This document shows, in pieces, positions 1-6,752 of a stretch of 9,602 nt of DNA. Positions within the stretch are counted from its first letter, which is position 1, and each line of letters starts with the position of its first letter. Source of the DNA: Pseudomonadota bacterium. Its GTDB lineage: Bacteria > Pseudomonadota > Gammaproteobacteria > Xanthomonadales > Xanthomonadaceae. The stretch spans positions 1-9,602 of the forward strand of contig JAEWOJ010000208.1 in NCBI GenBank assembly GCA_023399815.1, read 5' to 3'. The notes beneath the pieces are model-generated. The model ran no database searches, was not told the DNA's origin, and was given only the letters and a program-made list of their open reading frames with translations. Both the position numbers and the translations under genes were made by a program.

Positions 1-2
1 AC

Positions 3-692
3 ACCTACATGCTCTATGCCATGGGCCACCTGGACGAAACCGTGGCGCTGGTCGAACAGGTGCGCGCGGTGGAACCCAGAGCGCTGTTCCTCTCCCGCGA
101 CCTGCAGTACGACTACACCGCGGCGCGGCGCCCCCGGGACGCGGAGGTCGAATACCGGCGCGGCCAGGAACTGGAAGGAAGCCAGCGGGAGCCGGACTAC
201 GTCGCCTTCATCCGCCAGCTGGCAGGCAAGCGCCCCGGTGGGCTGGAGGAATTGCGCGCACTGCATCGCCGGCTGCTGCAGCAGGATCCGGGCACGGTCT
301 TCGGCGCGCCGTTCTTCCGCGACCTGGGTGCCGTGCTGCACGACCGCGCGGCGATGCTGGCGCTCGTGCGCAGGGCGCTCGCGGACGAGGCCTATGGCGG
401 CGGCGCCAGGGCCGCGTACGTATGGACCAACGTCGCCGATGCGCTGGGCGACGCCGACCTGGCCGTGGCGGCGATGCGGCGCGACCTGGAAGGCCAGCCG
501 GGCTTCGAGACCGGCACGATGGCGCAGCGGCCCTATGTCGCCCTGTGGAACTCGCCGTATTCCGCTGCGCGCGCACACCCGGACTTCAAGCGGCTGCTGG
601 TCGAAACCGGTGTCGCCGCCTACTGGCGGCAGACCGGCCGTTGGGGCGATGGCTGCAGGGCGACAGGTGCGGACGACTTCCAGTGCCAATGA
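3..692 (+). CDS. TPR-containing protein, C-terminal part (5' end outside window)
   Basis: The reading frame is open to the left edge and ends at TGA 690-692, giving the last 230 or so residues; the ATG at 9 is probably internal. The protein is Ala/Arg/Leu-rich and built of paired amphipathic helices of TPR type (for example the segments starting MLYAMGHLDETVALVEQ and AYVWTNVADALGDADLAVAA). The end, around AHPDFKRLLVETGVAAYW..TGRW.DGCR..G.DDFQC, resembles the C-terminus of a frequent xanthomonad family in which an N-terminal winged-helix (CadC-like) or TolB-like part is followed by TPRs. That N-terminal part is not visible, so a regulatory role is inference. No signal or membrane segment is present in the visible part. 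It converges on truC across a 40-base gap. Confidence 0.75.
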   Translation, partial: TYMLYAMGHLDETVALVEQVRAVEPRALFLSRDLQYDYTAARRPRDAEVEYRRGQELEGSQREPDYVAFIRQLAGKRPGGLEELRALHRRLLQQDPGTVFGAPFFRDLGAVLHDRAAMLALVRRALADEAYGGGARAAYVWTNVADALGDADLAVAAMRRDLEGQPGFETGTMAQRPYVALWNSPYSAARAHPDFKRLLVETGVAAYWRQTGRWGDGCRATGADDFQCQ

Positions 693-725
693 CGCGGCGA
701 AGGAAATCCGCGCGGATCAGCCGCG
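693..725. terminator. Possible bidirectional hairpin between convergent genes
   Basis: The 40-base gap between two convergent genes contains CGCGGC (693-698) pairing with GCCGCG (720-725) and, inside it, a perfect 12-base palindrome ATCCGCGCGGAT (706-717). There is no T-run on either side, so a classical intrinsic terminator is not demonstrated. Position between converging stop codons is the main argument. Confidence 0.4.
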
Positions 726-732
726 TCCGGTG

Positions 733-1485
733 TCATCCGCCAGCCTGCGCGCCCTCGTCCCAGCCGAGCAGCGCGAATGCCTTGCGGAATTCCGCATCCA
801 GCGGCGCTTCCACCGCGATGCGGCGCCCGTCCTGCGGATGCGGGAATGCCAACCGCTGCGCGTGCAGCAGCATGCGGTGCACGCCGTGCATGCGGAAGGT
901 GCGGTTGTGGCGGCCATCGCCGTGGCTGGTGTCGCCGACCAGGTGGTGGAACATGTGCTTGAGGTGCCGGCGGATCTGGCGGAAGCGGCCGGTCTGCGGC
1001 TGGCAGCGCAGCAGCGCGTAGCGCGAGGTCGGGAAACCGTTCGACGGCACCGGCAACTCGCCAGTCAGCAATTGCTGGAAATGGGTGATGGCCTGTTTCT
1101 TGACCGGCTTGCCGGGACCGCCGTCGAGGTCGTGGTCGACGGTGAACGCTTCTTCCGCCGGCCAGCCACGGCATACGGCGAGGTAGTCCTTTTCGACGTC
1201 GCCGCCCATCAGGGTCTTGCCCAGCGCACTGGCGGTGTCGCGGTCGAAGGCCAGCAGCAGGCAGCCGCTGGTGGCGCGGTCCAGCCGGTGGACGAGGAAG
1301 ATCGGCCGGCCCAGCTGTTCGCGCAGGCGGTCGGCCAGGAAGTCGTCCTCGCCGCGCGCCAGCTTGCTGTCGTGGACCATCAACCCGGCCGGCTTGTTCA
1401 CCACGGCCAGCCACTGATCCTCGTACAGCAGCGGCAAGGGCTCGAAAGCGACATCCGGCACCGCGGCCTCGGCCACCTCGCTCAT
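733..1485 (-). CDS. truC: tRNA pseudouridine(65) synthase TruC
   Basis: A 250-residue RluA-type pseudouridine synthase that isomerises U65 in certain tRNAs. The chain opens with the family's LLYEDQWLAVVNKPAGLMVH (19-38) and carries the catalytic motif HRLDRATSG (66-74) with the nucleophilic Asp69. Further marks are a TSRYALLRCQPQTGRFRQIRRHL-type segment and MLLHAQRLAFPHP near the end. The TRYGL.EL.PKTGR, RRHL.H and GD..HGD patterns match TruC better than RluA/C/D, and no S4 domain precedes the catalytic domain. The start at 1485 is chosen because its ATG overlaps the ubiB stop as ATGA (1485-1482), which implies translational coupling; a second ATG at 1497 would add four residues. No strong Shine-Dalgarno is seen, as expected for a coupled gene. 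Last gene of the ubiJ-ubiB-truC unit. Confidence 0.9.
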   Translation of the reverse strand: MSEVAEAAVPDVAFEPLPLLYEDQWLAVVNKPAGLMVHDSKLARGEDDFLADRLREQLGRPIFLVHRLDRATSGCLLLAFDRDTASALGKTLMGGDVEKDYLAVCRGWPAEEAFTVDHDLDGGPGKPVKKQAITHFQQLLTGELPVPSNGFPTSRYALLRCQPQTGRFRQIRRHLKHMFHHLVGDTSHGDGRHNRTFRMHGVHRMLLHAQRLAFPHPQDGRRIAVEAPLDAEFRKAFALLGWDEGAQAGG

Positions 1486-3149
1486 CGCCGCAGCCATGCC
1501 GAAGCCAGCGCCAGCGCGCCCACGCCGCCGCTGATCCACGACCACACCGGCACGGCGGCCAGCTGCGGGCCGCCGGCGTGCAGGCCGTGCAGCAGCGCCG
1601 CCACCACCAGCAGCCCGGCGCCGGCCACCGCGGTGACCACGCGCCGCTGCATGCGCTGCAGCGTCTGCTCGAGGTTGACGATGTCCTGCGAGCGCATCGA
1701 CAGCTCGTGCTGGCCTTCCACCTGCTGGCGCAGCCAGGCGTGCACCAGCACCGGCATGTCCGGGGTGCGGGTCATGATTTCCGGCAGCCGGCGGCGCAGT
1801 TCCCGGAGCGCGCGGCGCGGGCTGTAGCGCTCGCGCAGGATGCGTTCGAGCACCGGCTTGGCCACGGCCCAGATATCCAGCTGCGGATCGAGCTGGCGGC
1901 CGACGCCCTCGATGTTCAGCAGGGTCTTCTGCAGCAGGATCAGCTGCGGCTGCAGGGTCAGCTGGTAGCGCTGCGCGGTGCGGAACAGCTTGAGCAGCAC
2001 CTCGGCCAGCGAGATCTGCGACAGCGGCCGGGTGAAGTACGGCTCGCACACCGCGCGCACGGCCGCTTCCAGTTCGTCGATGCGCACGCTGGCCGGCATC
2101 CACTGCGCCTGCAGGTGCAGTTCGGCGATGCGGCGGTAGTCGCGGTTGAAGATGGCCATGAAGTTCTCGGCCAGGTAGTACTGGTCCTCTTCCGAGAGCT
2201 GGCCCATGATGCCGAAGTCCAGCGCGATGAAGCGCGGGTTGTCGCGCCGCGCCGGATCGGTATCGACCCAGATGTTGCCGGCGTGCGCGTCGGCGTGGAA
2301 GAAGTTGTCGCGGAACACCTGCGTGTAGAACACGCGCACGCCCTTGGCGGCCAGCGCCTTGCGGTCGATGCCGGCGGCGTCCAGCGCGGCGATGTCGTCC
2401 GACGGGATGCCCCACACCCGCTCCAGGGTCAGCGCGCGCTCGGCGGTGTGGGTCCAGATCACCTCGGGCACGTAGAGGTCGTCGGAGCCTTCCCAGAAGC
2501 GGCGCAGCACGCTGGCGTTGGCGCCCTCGCGCTGCAGGTCCAGTTCGGCGGCCAGGGTGGTCTCGATCTCGGCCACGACCTCGCGCGGGCGGATCCTGTC
2601 CGCGCGCGGATGGGTACGCTCGACCAGCGCGGCCAGCGACCTGAGCAGGGCGATGTCGGCGTCGATCTGCCGCTCGATGCCCGGGCGCAGCACCTTGACC
2701 ACCACCTGGCGGCCATCGGGCAGCGTCGCCGCATGCACCTGCGCGATCGAGGCCGAGGCCAGCGGCGTGGTGTCGAAGCTGGCGAACGCCTCGGCGACCG
2801 GCCGGCCCAGCGCCTGCTCGACGATCTGCCGCGCCTGCCCGCCGTCGAACGGCATGACCCGGTCCTGCAGCAGGGTCAGCTCGACCGCCACGTCCGGCGG
2901 CACCAGGTCGCGGCGGGTGGACAGGATCTGCCCGAACTTGACGAAGATCGGCCCCAGCTCCTGCAACGCCAGGCGCAGGCGCGCGCCGCGCGGCAGCGAG
3001 GCGACATCGCCGCGGGCGCGCGGCACGAACGGCTTGGCCAGGCGCAGCCAGCGCTCGGCCGGCGTGCCGTCGAACAGGTCGTCGAGCCGGTAGCGCAGCA
3101 TCACCCGGCCGATGCGGCTGGCGCGGAACATCGCGCGGGTCGCCTTCAT
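1482..3149 (-). CDS. ubiB: Ubiquinone biosynthesis accessory kinase/ATPase UbiB (ABC1/ADCK/AarF family)
   Basis: A 555-residue ABC1/UbiB atypical kinase, close to the usual length of about 545. UbiB acts at the inner membrane and has ATPase activity that supports late ubiquinone synthesis. Visible family marks: the KxGQ motif KFGQ (71-74) in the N-terminal extension, the Ala-rich loop ASASIAQVHAA (131-141) that replaces the glycine loop of ordinary kinases, Lys152 in VVVKVLRP, the ExD motif ELD (202-204), the catalytic loop HADAHAGN (285-292; the usual form is HADxHPGN, so the Pro is Ala here) and DFG (311-313). Two hydrophobic segments at about 504-521 and 531-553 form the expected C-terminal membrane anchor. 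Its ATG overlaps the ubiJ stop (ATGA, 3149-3146) and its own TGA overlaps the truC start, so all three genes are coupled. Confidence 0.95.
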   Translation of the reverse strand: MKATRAMFRASRIGRVMLRYRLDDLFDGTPAERWLRLAKPFVPRARGDVASLPRGARLRLALQELGPIFVKFGQILSTRRDLVPPDVAVELTLLQDRVMPFDGGQARQIVEQALGRPVAEAFASFDTTPLASASIAQVHAATLPDGRQVVVKVLRPGIERQIDADIALLRSLAALVERTHPRADRIRPREVVAEIETTLAAELDLQREGANASVLRRFWEGSDDLYVPEVIWTHTAERALTLERVWGIPSDDIAALDAAGIDRKALAAKGVRVFYTQVFRDNFFHADAHAGNIWVDTDPARRDNPRFIALDFGIMGQLSEEDQYYLAENFMAIFNRDYRRIAELHLQAQWMPASVRIDELEAAVRAVCEPYFTRPLSQISLAEVLLKLFRTAQRYQLTLQPQLILLQKTLLNIEGVGRQLDPQLDIWAVAKPVLERILRERYSPRRALRELRRRLPEIMTRTPDMPVLVHAWLRQQVEGQHELSMRSQDIVNLEQTLQRMQRRVVTAVAGAGLLVVAALLHGLHAGGPQLAAVPVWSWISGGVGALALASAWLRR

Positions 3150-3793
3150 GCCTTGCCTCCGCTGCGCAGGCGCGCCACGCGCACGGCCAGTCGCTCGACG
3201 TCGTCGCGGATCGCATCCACGTCGTCGTGGAAGGCGTCAAGCTCGGCGCGCGGCACCACGTCGCGCGATTCCTCGGTCACGTATTCGGCGGCGGTCTGCG
3301 CCAGGTCGGTGGCGCTGCGGCGTGCCTGCGCCAGCGCCGCGCGCAGGGTCTGCGCGACCTGCACGCCCAGCACCTCGCCAAACACCGCCACGAACGGCTG
3401 CTGCCAGTCCGGGTCGAAGCGCGAGGCCAGCTGCTGCAGGCGTCGCGCCAGTTCGGCATCGCCGGACACCTTCACCCGTCCGGCCGGCGGCGCGCCCGGA
3501 CTGCGGCGCGCGTTGGCCAGGAACGGCAGCTGCGCCAGCACGCCGCCCAGCGTGCTGCGCACGGCCAGGTCCGGCTCCTGCGACGCATCCACGGGACCGA
3601 CCGTCAGGCGTTGCCCGTCGACCCCGATCTGCATTGCCAGCGATGGCGATTCCAGGGTCAGGGCGATGCGCTGGCCGGCCAGCGGCACCAGCGCGGCACG
3701 GGTATCGGGATCCAGCGCCAGCGCGCGGTTCAACGCCGTTTCCAGCGCGCGGCCGGCCAGCGGCTTGATGAACTTGAAGGGGGAGGCAGACAT
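3146..3793 (-). CDS. ubiJ: Ubiquinone biosynthesis accessory factor UbiJ (SCP2 domain)
   Basis: A 215-residue protein with an SCP2-like lipid-binding domain at about 30-125 and a charged C-terminal helix at about 172-210. UbiJ is known to bind hydrophobic quinone intermediates and to organise the soluble Ubi complex. Recognisable parts are GDAELARRLQQLASRFDPDW (111-130), the FGEVLGVQVAQ segment (138-148) and the closing EES..V.PR.ELD.F.DDVD.IRDDVERL..R..RL region, which matches the UbiJ tail. The start at 3793 (MSASPFKFIKPL) begins the conserved region; an ATG at 3802 would add three residues (MRR), and the much longer open frame upstream runs through repeat DNA and is not accepted. The ubiJ-ubiB order matches the enterobacterial ubiE-ubiJ-ubiB arrangement, but no ubiE is in the window. 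Confidence 0.9.
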   Translation of the reverse strand: MSASPFKFIKPLAGRALETALNRALALDPDTRAALVPLAGQRIALTLESPSLAMQIGVDGQRLTVGPVDASQEPDLAVRSTLGGVLAQLPFLANARRSPGAPPAGRVKVSGDAELARRLQQLASRFDPDWQQPFVAVFGEVLGVQVAQTLRAALAQARRSATDLAQTAAEYVTEESRDVVPRAELDAFHDDVDAIRDDVERLAVRVARLRSGGKA

Positions 3794-3800
3794 GCGCCGC

Positions 3801-3806
3801 ATTCTA
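3801..3806 (-). promoter_or_regulatory. Candidate -10 box just upstream of ubiJ
   Basis: On the minus strand TAGAAT lies 7 bases before the ubiJ ATG at 3793, close enough that transcription would begin at or beside the start codon. No Shine-Dalgarno is visible before this ATG, which would fit a leaderless mRNA. The expected -35 position holds only a poor CCTTTC, so the call is weak. Confidence 0.25.
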
Positions 3807-3870
3807 CCGAAGCGGGGATGCGGGAAAGGGGAGTGGTCGAAAGCGCGGCGGCTGCTCGCTCCCTGTGGGA

Positions 3871-3910
3871 AGGGGTGCTTTTGGTCTGCGCGAAAGCCCA
3901 AGGCACCCCT
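3871..3910. repeat. Inverted repeat, partial repeat copy facing the full copy
   Basis: AGGGGTGC (3871-3878) is the exact reverse complement of GCACCCCT (3903-3910). The left arm with its flank (GGGAAGGGGTGCTTTT) resembles the outer end of the repeat at 7302-7346. It may be a degenerate copy in the opposite orientation, making a facing pair with the full copy at 3903-3950. Confidence 0.4.
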
Positions 3911-3950
3911 CCCCAGCCCTCCCCTTGGCCTACGGCCAAAGGGAGGGAGC
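3903..3950 (+). repeat. Palindrome-plus-G-run repeat, copy A
   Basis: This copy has the outer box GCACCCCTCCCC (3903-3914) followed by a palindrome: left arm 3917-3930, loop TAC, right arm 3934-3947. Thirteen of 14 positions pair, with one C/A mismatch (G/T on the other strand). On the minus strand 3924-3906 reads GGGG-A-GGG-CT-GGGG-A-GGGG, a four-tract quadruplex motif. Three more copies lie at 6807-6847, 7225-7270 and 7302-7346. Confidence 0.85.
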
Positions 3951-3974
3951 TGCTTCAAGGGAGGGAGCTGCTTC
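3939..3974 (+). repeat. 18-bp perfect tandem duplication
   Basis: AAGGGAGGGAGCTGCTTC occurs twice back to back (3939-3956 and 3957-3974). The first unit starts inside the right arm of repeat copy A, so the duplication arose from the repeat's edge, probably by slippage. Confidence 0.9.
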
Positions 3975-3982
3975 CCGGCATT

Positions 3983-4011
3983 CCCTGTTCCCCATTCCCC
4001 ACTTTCCCCCC
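3983..4011 (-). other. G-quadruplex motif upstream of ddlA
   Basis: The plus strand holds C3, C4, C4 and C6 tracts separated by 4, 3 and 5 bases, so the minus strand fits the G3+N1-7 quadruplex rule. The units read like degenerate GGGAAT(C/G) heptamers, a class of G-rich repeat known from Xanthomonas genomes. It ends 45 bases before the ddlA start codon. Confidence 0.6.
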
Positions 4012-4042
4012 ATGCTATGCACCTCGCATCAGTGCAATCGGC

Positions 4043-4047
4043 AGGAG
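4043..4047 (+). promoter_or_regulatory. Ribosome binding site of ddlA
   Basis: AGGAG lies 9 bases before the ATG at 4057. It supports this start over an open frame reaching back to about 3865 through repeat DNA. No convincing sigma-70 promoter was recognised between 3975 and 4042. Confidence 0.8.
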
Positions 4048-4056
4048 CATCAGGCA

Positions 4057-5160
4057 ATGGGCAAGACCCGGGTCGGCATCATCTTCGGCGGTCGTTCGGC
4101 CGAGCACGAGGTCTCGCTGCAGTCGGCGAAGAACATCCTCGACGCGCTGGACAAGGAGCGCTTCGACGTCAGCCTGATCGGCATCGACAAGCAGGGCCAC
4201 TGGCACCTGAGCGATCCGCAGCAGTTCCTGCTCAACCCCGGCGACCCGGCGAAGATCGCGCTGAACCGCTCCGGCAACGCGCTGGCGGTGCTGCCCGGCC
4301 GCGAGCAGGCGCAGCTGGTGCCCAGCGACCCGGCCACGGCGCTGGCGCAGATCGACGTGGTGTTCCCGATCGTGCACGGCACGCTGGGCGAGGACGGCTC
4401 GCTGCAGGGCCTGCTGCGCATGGCCAACCTGCCCTTCGTCGGCTCCGGCGTGCTCGGCTCGGCGGTGGCGATGGACAAGGACGTGGCCAAGCGCCTGCTG
4501 CGCGACGCCGGCCTGCCGGTGGCGCCGTGCGTCTGCTTCAACCGTACCACCGCGGCCACGGCCGACTACGACGCGCTGGTCGCGCAGCTGGGCACACCGC
4601 TGTTCGTCAAGCCGGCCAACCAGGGCTCGTCGGTGGGCGTGAGCAAGGTGCGCGACGCCGACGAGTTCCGCGAGGCGATGGCGCTGGCGCTGTCCTTCGA
4701 CCACAAGGTGCTGGTGGAATCGGCTATTGCCGGGCGCGAGATCGAATGCGCGGTGCTGGGCAACGACCACCCCGAGGCCAGCGTCTGCGGCGAGGTGGTG
4801 GTGCACGACGATTTCTACGCCTACGATACCAAGTACATCAGCGCCAATGGCGCCGAGACGGTGATCCCGGCCGACATCACGGCCGAGGCACAGGAGCGCA
4901 TCCGCGCCATCGCCATCCGCGCCTACCAGGCGCTGGACTGCGCCGGCATGGCGCGCGTGGACGTGTTCCTGACCCCGTCCGGCGAGGTCGTCATCAACGA
5001 GATCAACACCCTGCCCGGTTTCACCCGCATCAGCATGTATCCCAAGCTGTGGGGCGCCAGCGGCCTGGACTACACCGCGCTGATCACCCGCCTGATCGAA
5101 CTGGCGCTGGAGCGTCACGCCGCCGACAAGGCGCTGCGCAGTTCGATCACGTCGGGGTGA
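4057..5160 (+). CDS. ddlA: D-alanine--D-alanine ligase, DdlA type
   Basis: A 367-residue cytoplasmic ATP-grasp ligase that joins two D-Ala for peptidoglycan precursor synthesis. The sequence tracks the enterobacterial DdlA (about 364 residues) throughout. It has GGRSAEHEVSLQSAKNI (11-27) with the substrate-side Glu16, FPIVHGTLGEDGSLQG (103-118), the nucleotide-binding KPANQGSSVGVSK (185-197), the omega-loop tyrosines in FYAYDTKY (253-260), and the metal-binding end VDVFLTP..EVVINEINTLPGFT (301-323). Tyrosines in the omega loop fit D-Ala-D-Ala rather than D-Ala-D-Lac ligases. The gene stands alone, divergent from ubiJ. Xanthomonads usually carry a second ligase, ddlB, in the division/cell-wall cluster, which is not in this window. 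Confidence 0.95.
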   Translation: MGKTRVGIIFGGRSAEHEVSLQSAKNILDALDKERFDVSLIGIDKQGHWHLSDPQQFLLNPGDPAKIALNRSGNALAVLPGREQAQLVPSDPATALAQIDVVFPIVHGTLGEDGSLQGLLRMANLPFVGSGVLGSAVAMDKDVAKRLLRDAGLPVAPCVCFNRTTAATADYDALVAQLGTPLFVKPANQGSSVGVSKVRDADEFREAMALALSFDHKVLVESAIAGREIECAVLGNDHPEASVCGEVVVHDDFYAYDTKYISANGAETVIPADITAEAQERIRAIAIRAYQALDCAGMARVDVFLTPSGEVVINEINTLPGFTRISMYPKLWGASGLDYTALITRLIELALERHAADKALRSSITSG

Positions 5161-5171
5161 GCCTTCGACAA

Positions 5172-5199
5172 GTCCCTCTCCCTTCGGGGCGAGAGGGAC
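5172..5199. terminator. Strong hairpin after ddlA, terminator-like
   Basis: GTCCCTCTC (5172-5180) pairs perfectly with GAGAGGGAC (5191-5199). Inside it, CC-TTCG-GG (5181-5188) forms a UUCG-type tetraloop with a two-base bulge (5189-5190). It begins 11 bases after the ddlA stop. Only a short TTT follows, so it may act as a terminator or as an mRNA 3' end stabiliser. The CCCTCTCCC...GAGAGGG style is common in xanthomonad intergenic repeats. Confidence 0.55.
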
Positions 5200-5204
5200 A
5201 GTTT

Positions 5205-5331
5205 GCGAACCACGGGTTCGCTGTTCCTCGAACGCTCCTGCGCCAGCGCAAGGACCGGGGCGCGGAGCGGAGGTTGGGGTGTGGGGCAATGGAGTGGCGA
5301 CAGTCCGGTCGTCGCTGGCTCCATTCGCCCC
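5205..5331. repeat. Run of three further hairpins
   Basis: There is no gene here. GCGAACC (5205-5211) pairs with GGTTCGC (5215-5221). CGCTCC-T-GCGCC (5233-5244) pairs with GGCGC-GGAGCG (5259-5269), with a single bulged T. A long stem combines GGGG/CCCC (5283-5286/5328-5331), AATGGAG/CTCCATT (5288-5294/5319-5325) and GCGAC/GTCGC (5297-5301/5311-5315). With the preceding hairpin they cover nearly all bases from 5172 to 5331. Confidence 0.6.
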
Positions 5332-5337
5332 TTATCC

Positions 5338-5440
5338 GCCCCTGCGGGGCACCTGCATTCGGCACCTCTCTGTGCCTCGCCCTTCGGGCGGCTTCGCCGT
5401 GCAGCCCGGCAATCCTGCCGGACTGTCTCCCGATGGGAGA
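5338..5440. repeat. Chain of six short hairpins between ddlA and the DUF1328 gene
   Basis: There is no gene here. Stems in order: GCCCC/GGGGC (5338-5350), GGCAC/GTGCC (5361-5376), GCCC/GGGC (5379-5389), CGGC/GCCG (5389-5399), CCGGCA/TGCCGG (5406-5421), TCTCCC/GGGAGA (5426-5440). The last lies 22 bases past the stop of the minus-strand DUF1328 gene and could serve as its terminator, though no T-run follows. Short stems are common in GC-rich DNA; the unbroken succession is what stands out. Confidence 0.5.
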
Positions 5441-5462
5441 AGGTGGCATCACAGGAAAGCGA

Positions 5463-5618
5463 TCAGGTCTTCCTGCGGAACAGCGAGATCACCGCCAGGA
5501 TCAGGAACACGACGAACAGGATCCAGGCGATGTTGCTGGCCGCGCCGGCGATGCCGGAAAAGCCCAGCAGCGCGGCGATGATGGCGATGACGAAGAAGAC
5601 GACGGCGTAATGGAGCAT
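5463..5618 (-). CDS. DUF1328 (YtjA-type) small membrane protein
   Basis: A 51-residue protein consisting almost entirely of two hydrophobic helices. The first runs from HYAVVFFVIAIIAALLGFSG (3-22), the second from about IAWILFVVFLILAVISLF (30-47), and the chain closes with the positive tail RRKT. Length, the LGFSGIAG turn between the helices and the basic end match the DUF1328 family (E. coli YtjA, about 53 residues). Its function is not established; members are often linked to stress conditions. The ATG at 5618 is preceded at 7 bases by GGAG within GGGAGATCGCCA, a clear ribosome binding site. The gene follows oleD on the same strand after 105 bases, so it could be co-transcribed with it or have its own promoter. 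No confident promoter was seen in 5631-5723. Confidence 0.9.
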   Translation of the reverse strand: MLHYAVVFFVIAIIAALLGFSGIAGAASNIAWILFVVFLILAVISLFRRKT

Positions 5619-5723
5619 TGGCGATCTCCCGTGTGTGTGAGAAGTCGGGCCCCATCCTCGGCAAACGGCGGTGGCGACACGGTGATGGAGGCGTGATCGC
5701 CGGATGATGGGACCGGGCTCGCC

Positions 5724-6722
5724 TCAGCCCGCCGCCTGGACGCTGGCGCGCAGCCGGCGCAGGCCCTCGTCGATCGACACTTTCGGCACGTAGCCGAAAT
5801 CGCGCCTGGCCGGTTCCATCGAGTACCAGTGCGGCGTGCACAGCTGCTCGGCAAGGAAGCGCGTCATCGGCGGTTCGCCGCGCAGGCGCAGCAGCGGCCA
5901 CGCCTTCTCGCAGACCGCGCCGATGCGGTAGGCGGCCTTGAACGAAATCGACTTCTCCACCGGCGGCGCGCCCATCGCCGCGAGCAGCCTGTTGAGCAGC
6001 TCGCGCATCGGCAACGGCTCGCCGTTGGAGATGAAGTAGGCCTTGCCGGCGCAGGCCGCGCCCGCGACCAGATGGTCGAAGGCATCGAAATGCGCCTGCG
6101 CGGCGTTGTCGATGTAGGTGGTGTCCACCCTGTTCAGGCCATCGCCGACGAAGCGCAGGCGCCCGGCACGGGCGCGTTCGGCCAGGCGCGGTACCAGCTG
6201 GTTGTCGCCCGGCCCCCAGATCAGCCGCGGGCGCAGCGCCACCGTCGCCAGCTCCGGACCGTTGGCGGCCAGCACTTCCTGTTCGGCGATGGCCTTGGTA
6301 GCGGCATACGGCGCCTGGAAGTCCTCGCCGTAGGGCACGTCGTCCGCACCCAGCCCTTCCACCGGATGGGTGGCGCGGTGGGTCACGCTGGGCGTGGAGG
6401 TGTACACCAGCCGGCCGACGCCATGCGCGCGGCAGGCGTCCAGCACGTTGCGGGTGCCCACCACGTTGGCCTGGAAATAGCTGTCGTAGCTGCCCCAGGC
6501 ACCGGCCTTGGCGGCGTTGTGGAATACCGCATCGACGCCCGCGGCGGCATGGCGCACGGCGCTGGCATCGGCCAGGTCGCCACGGATCTGGCCGACGCCC
6601 AGCGCGGCCAGCGCCGGGTAATGGCCACGGTTGAAACTGAGCACCTCATGCCCGCGCTCGACCAGTCCGCGGCACAGCGCCTGCCCGAGGAAACCACCGC
6701 CGCCGGTTACAAGAATCTTCAT
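5724..6722 (-). CDS. oleD: 2-alkyl-3-oxoalkanoate reductase OleD
   Basis: A 332-residue extended short-chain dehydrogenase that uses NADPH to reduce the 2-alkyl-3-ketoacid from OleA to the 2-alkyl-3-hydroxyacid used by OleC. Visible marks: the Rossmann motif TGGGGFLG (6-13), HNAAKAGAWGSYDSYFQANV (68-87), the catalytic region YTSTPSV (107-113) with Tyr139 and Lys143 in YAATK, and RPRLIWGPGDNQLVPRL (starting near 163). The C-terminal PPMTRFLAEQLCTPHWYS..PAR.DFGYVPKVSI.EGL resembles xanthomonad OleD. MKILVTG begins the conserved fold, which fixes the start. Upstream AGGA is 14 bases away, so the binding site is weak or distant. OleD works with OleB and OleC, which form large cytosolic assemblies in studied species. 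Here oleC lies on the same strand but is separated by an inserted small gene and repeats. Confidence 0.93.
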   Translation of the reverse strand: MKILVTGGGGFLGQALCRGLVERGHEVLSFNRGHYPALAALGVGQIRGDLADASAVRHAAAGVDAVFHNAAKAGAWGSYDSYFQANVVGTRNVLDACRAHGVGRLVYTSTPSVTHRATHPVEGLGADDVPYGEDFQAPYAATKAIAEQEVLAANGPELATVALRPRLIWGPGDNQLVPRLAERARAGRLRFVGDGLNRVDTTYIDNAAQAHFDAFDHLVAGAACAGKAYFISNGEPLPMRELLNRLLAAMGAPPVEKSISFKAAYRIGAVCEKAWPLLRLRGEPPMTRFLAEQLCTPHWYSMEPARRDFGYVPKVSIDEGLRRLRASVQAAG

Positions 6723-6752
6723 TCGTCGTCGTTGTCCTGCTGTCTTGAAGCT

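Noticed and set aside
16..1827. A 603-codon plus-strand frame overlapping the TPR gene and antisense to truC
   Set aside because: No recognisable domain, and it conflicts with the TPR frame and with truC, whose catalytic motif is clear.
733..3240. An 835-codon minus-strand frame that would fuse an N-terminal extension to truC
   Set aside because: The first 580 or so codons are the out-of-frame shadow of ubiB; only the last 250 codons match TruC, and the ATGA overlap marks the real start.
3794..4057. An N-terminal extension of UbiJ by about 88 residues
   Set aside because: It is encoded by repeat A, the tandem duplication and the G-rich tract; family similarity starts at 3793.
4015..5289. 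A 424-codon frame antisense to ddlA
   Set aside because: Its His/Gln/Arg-rich translation has no recognisable family, and it lies wholly opposite a near-canonical DdlA.
1578..5696. A 1372-codon open frame on the plus strand
   Set aside because: It runs antisense through ubiB and ubiJ and out of frame through ddlA, all well supported. Its Arg/Ala/Gly/His-rich translation is typical of a shadow frame in GC-rich DNA.
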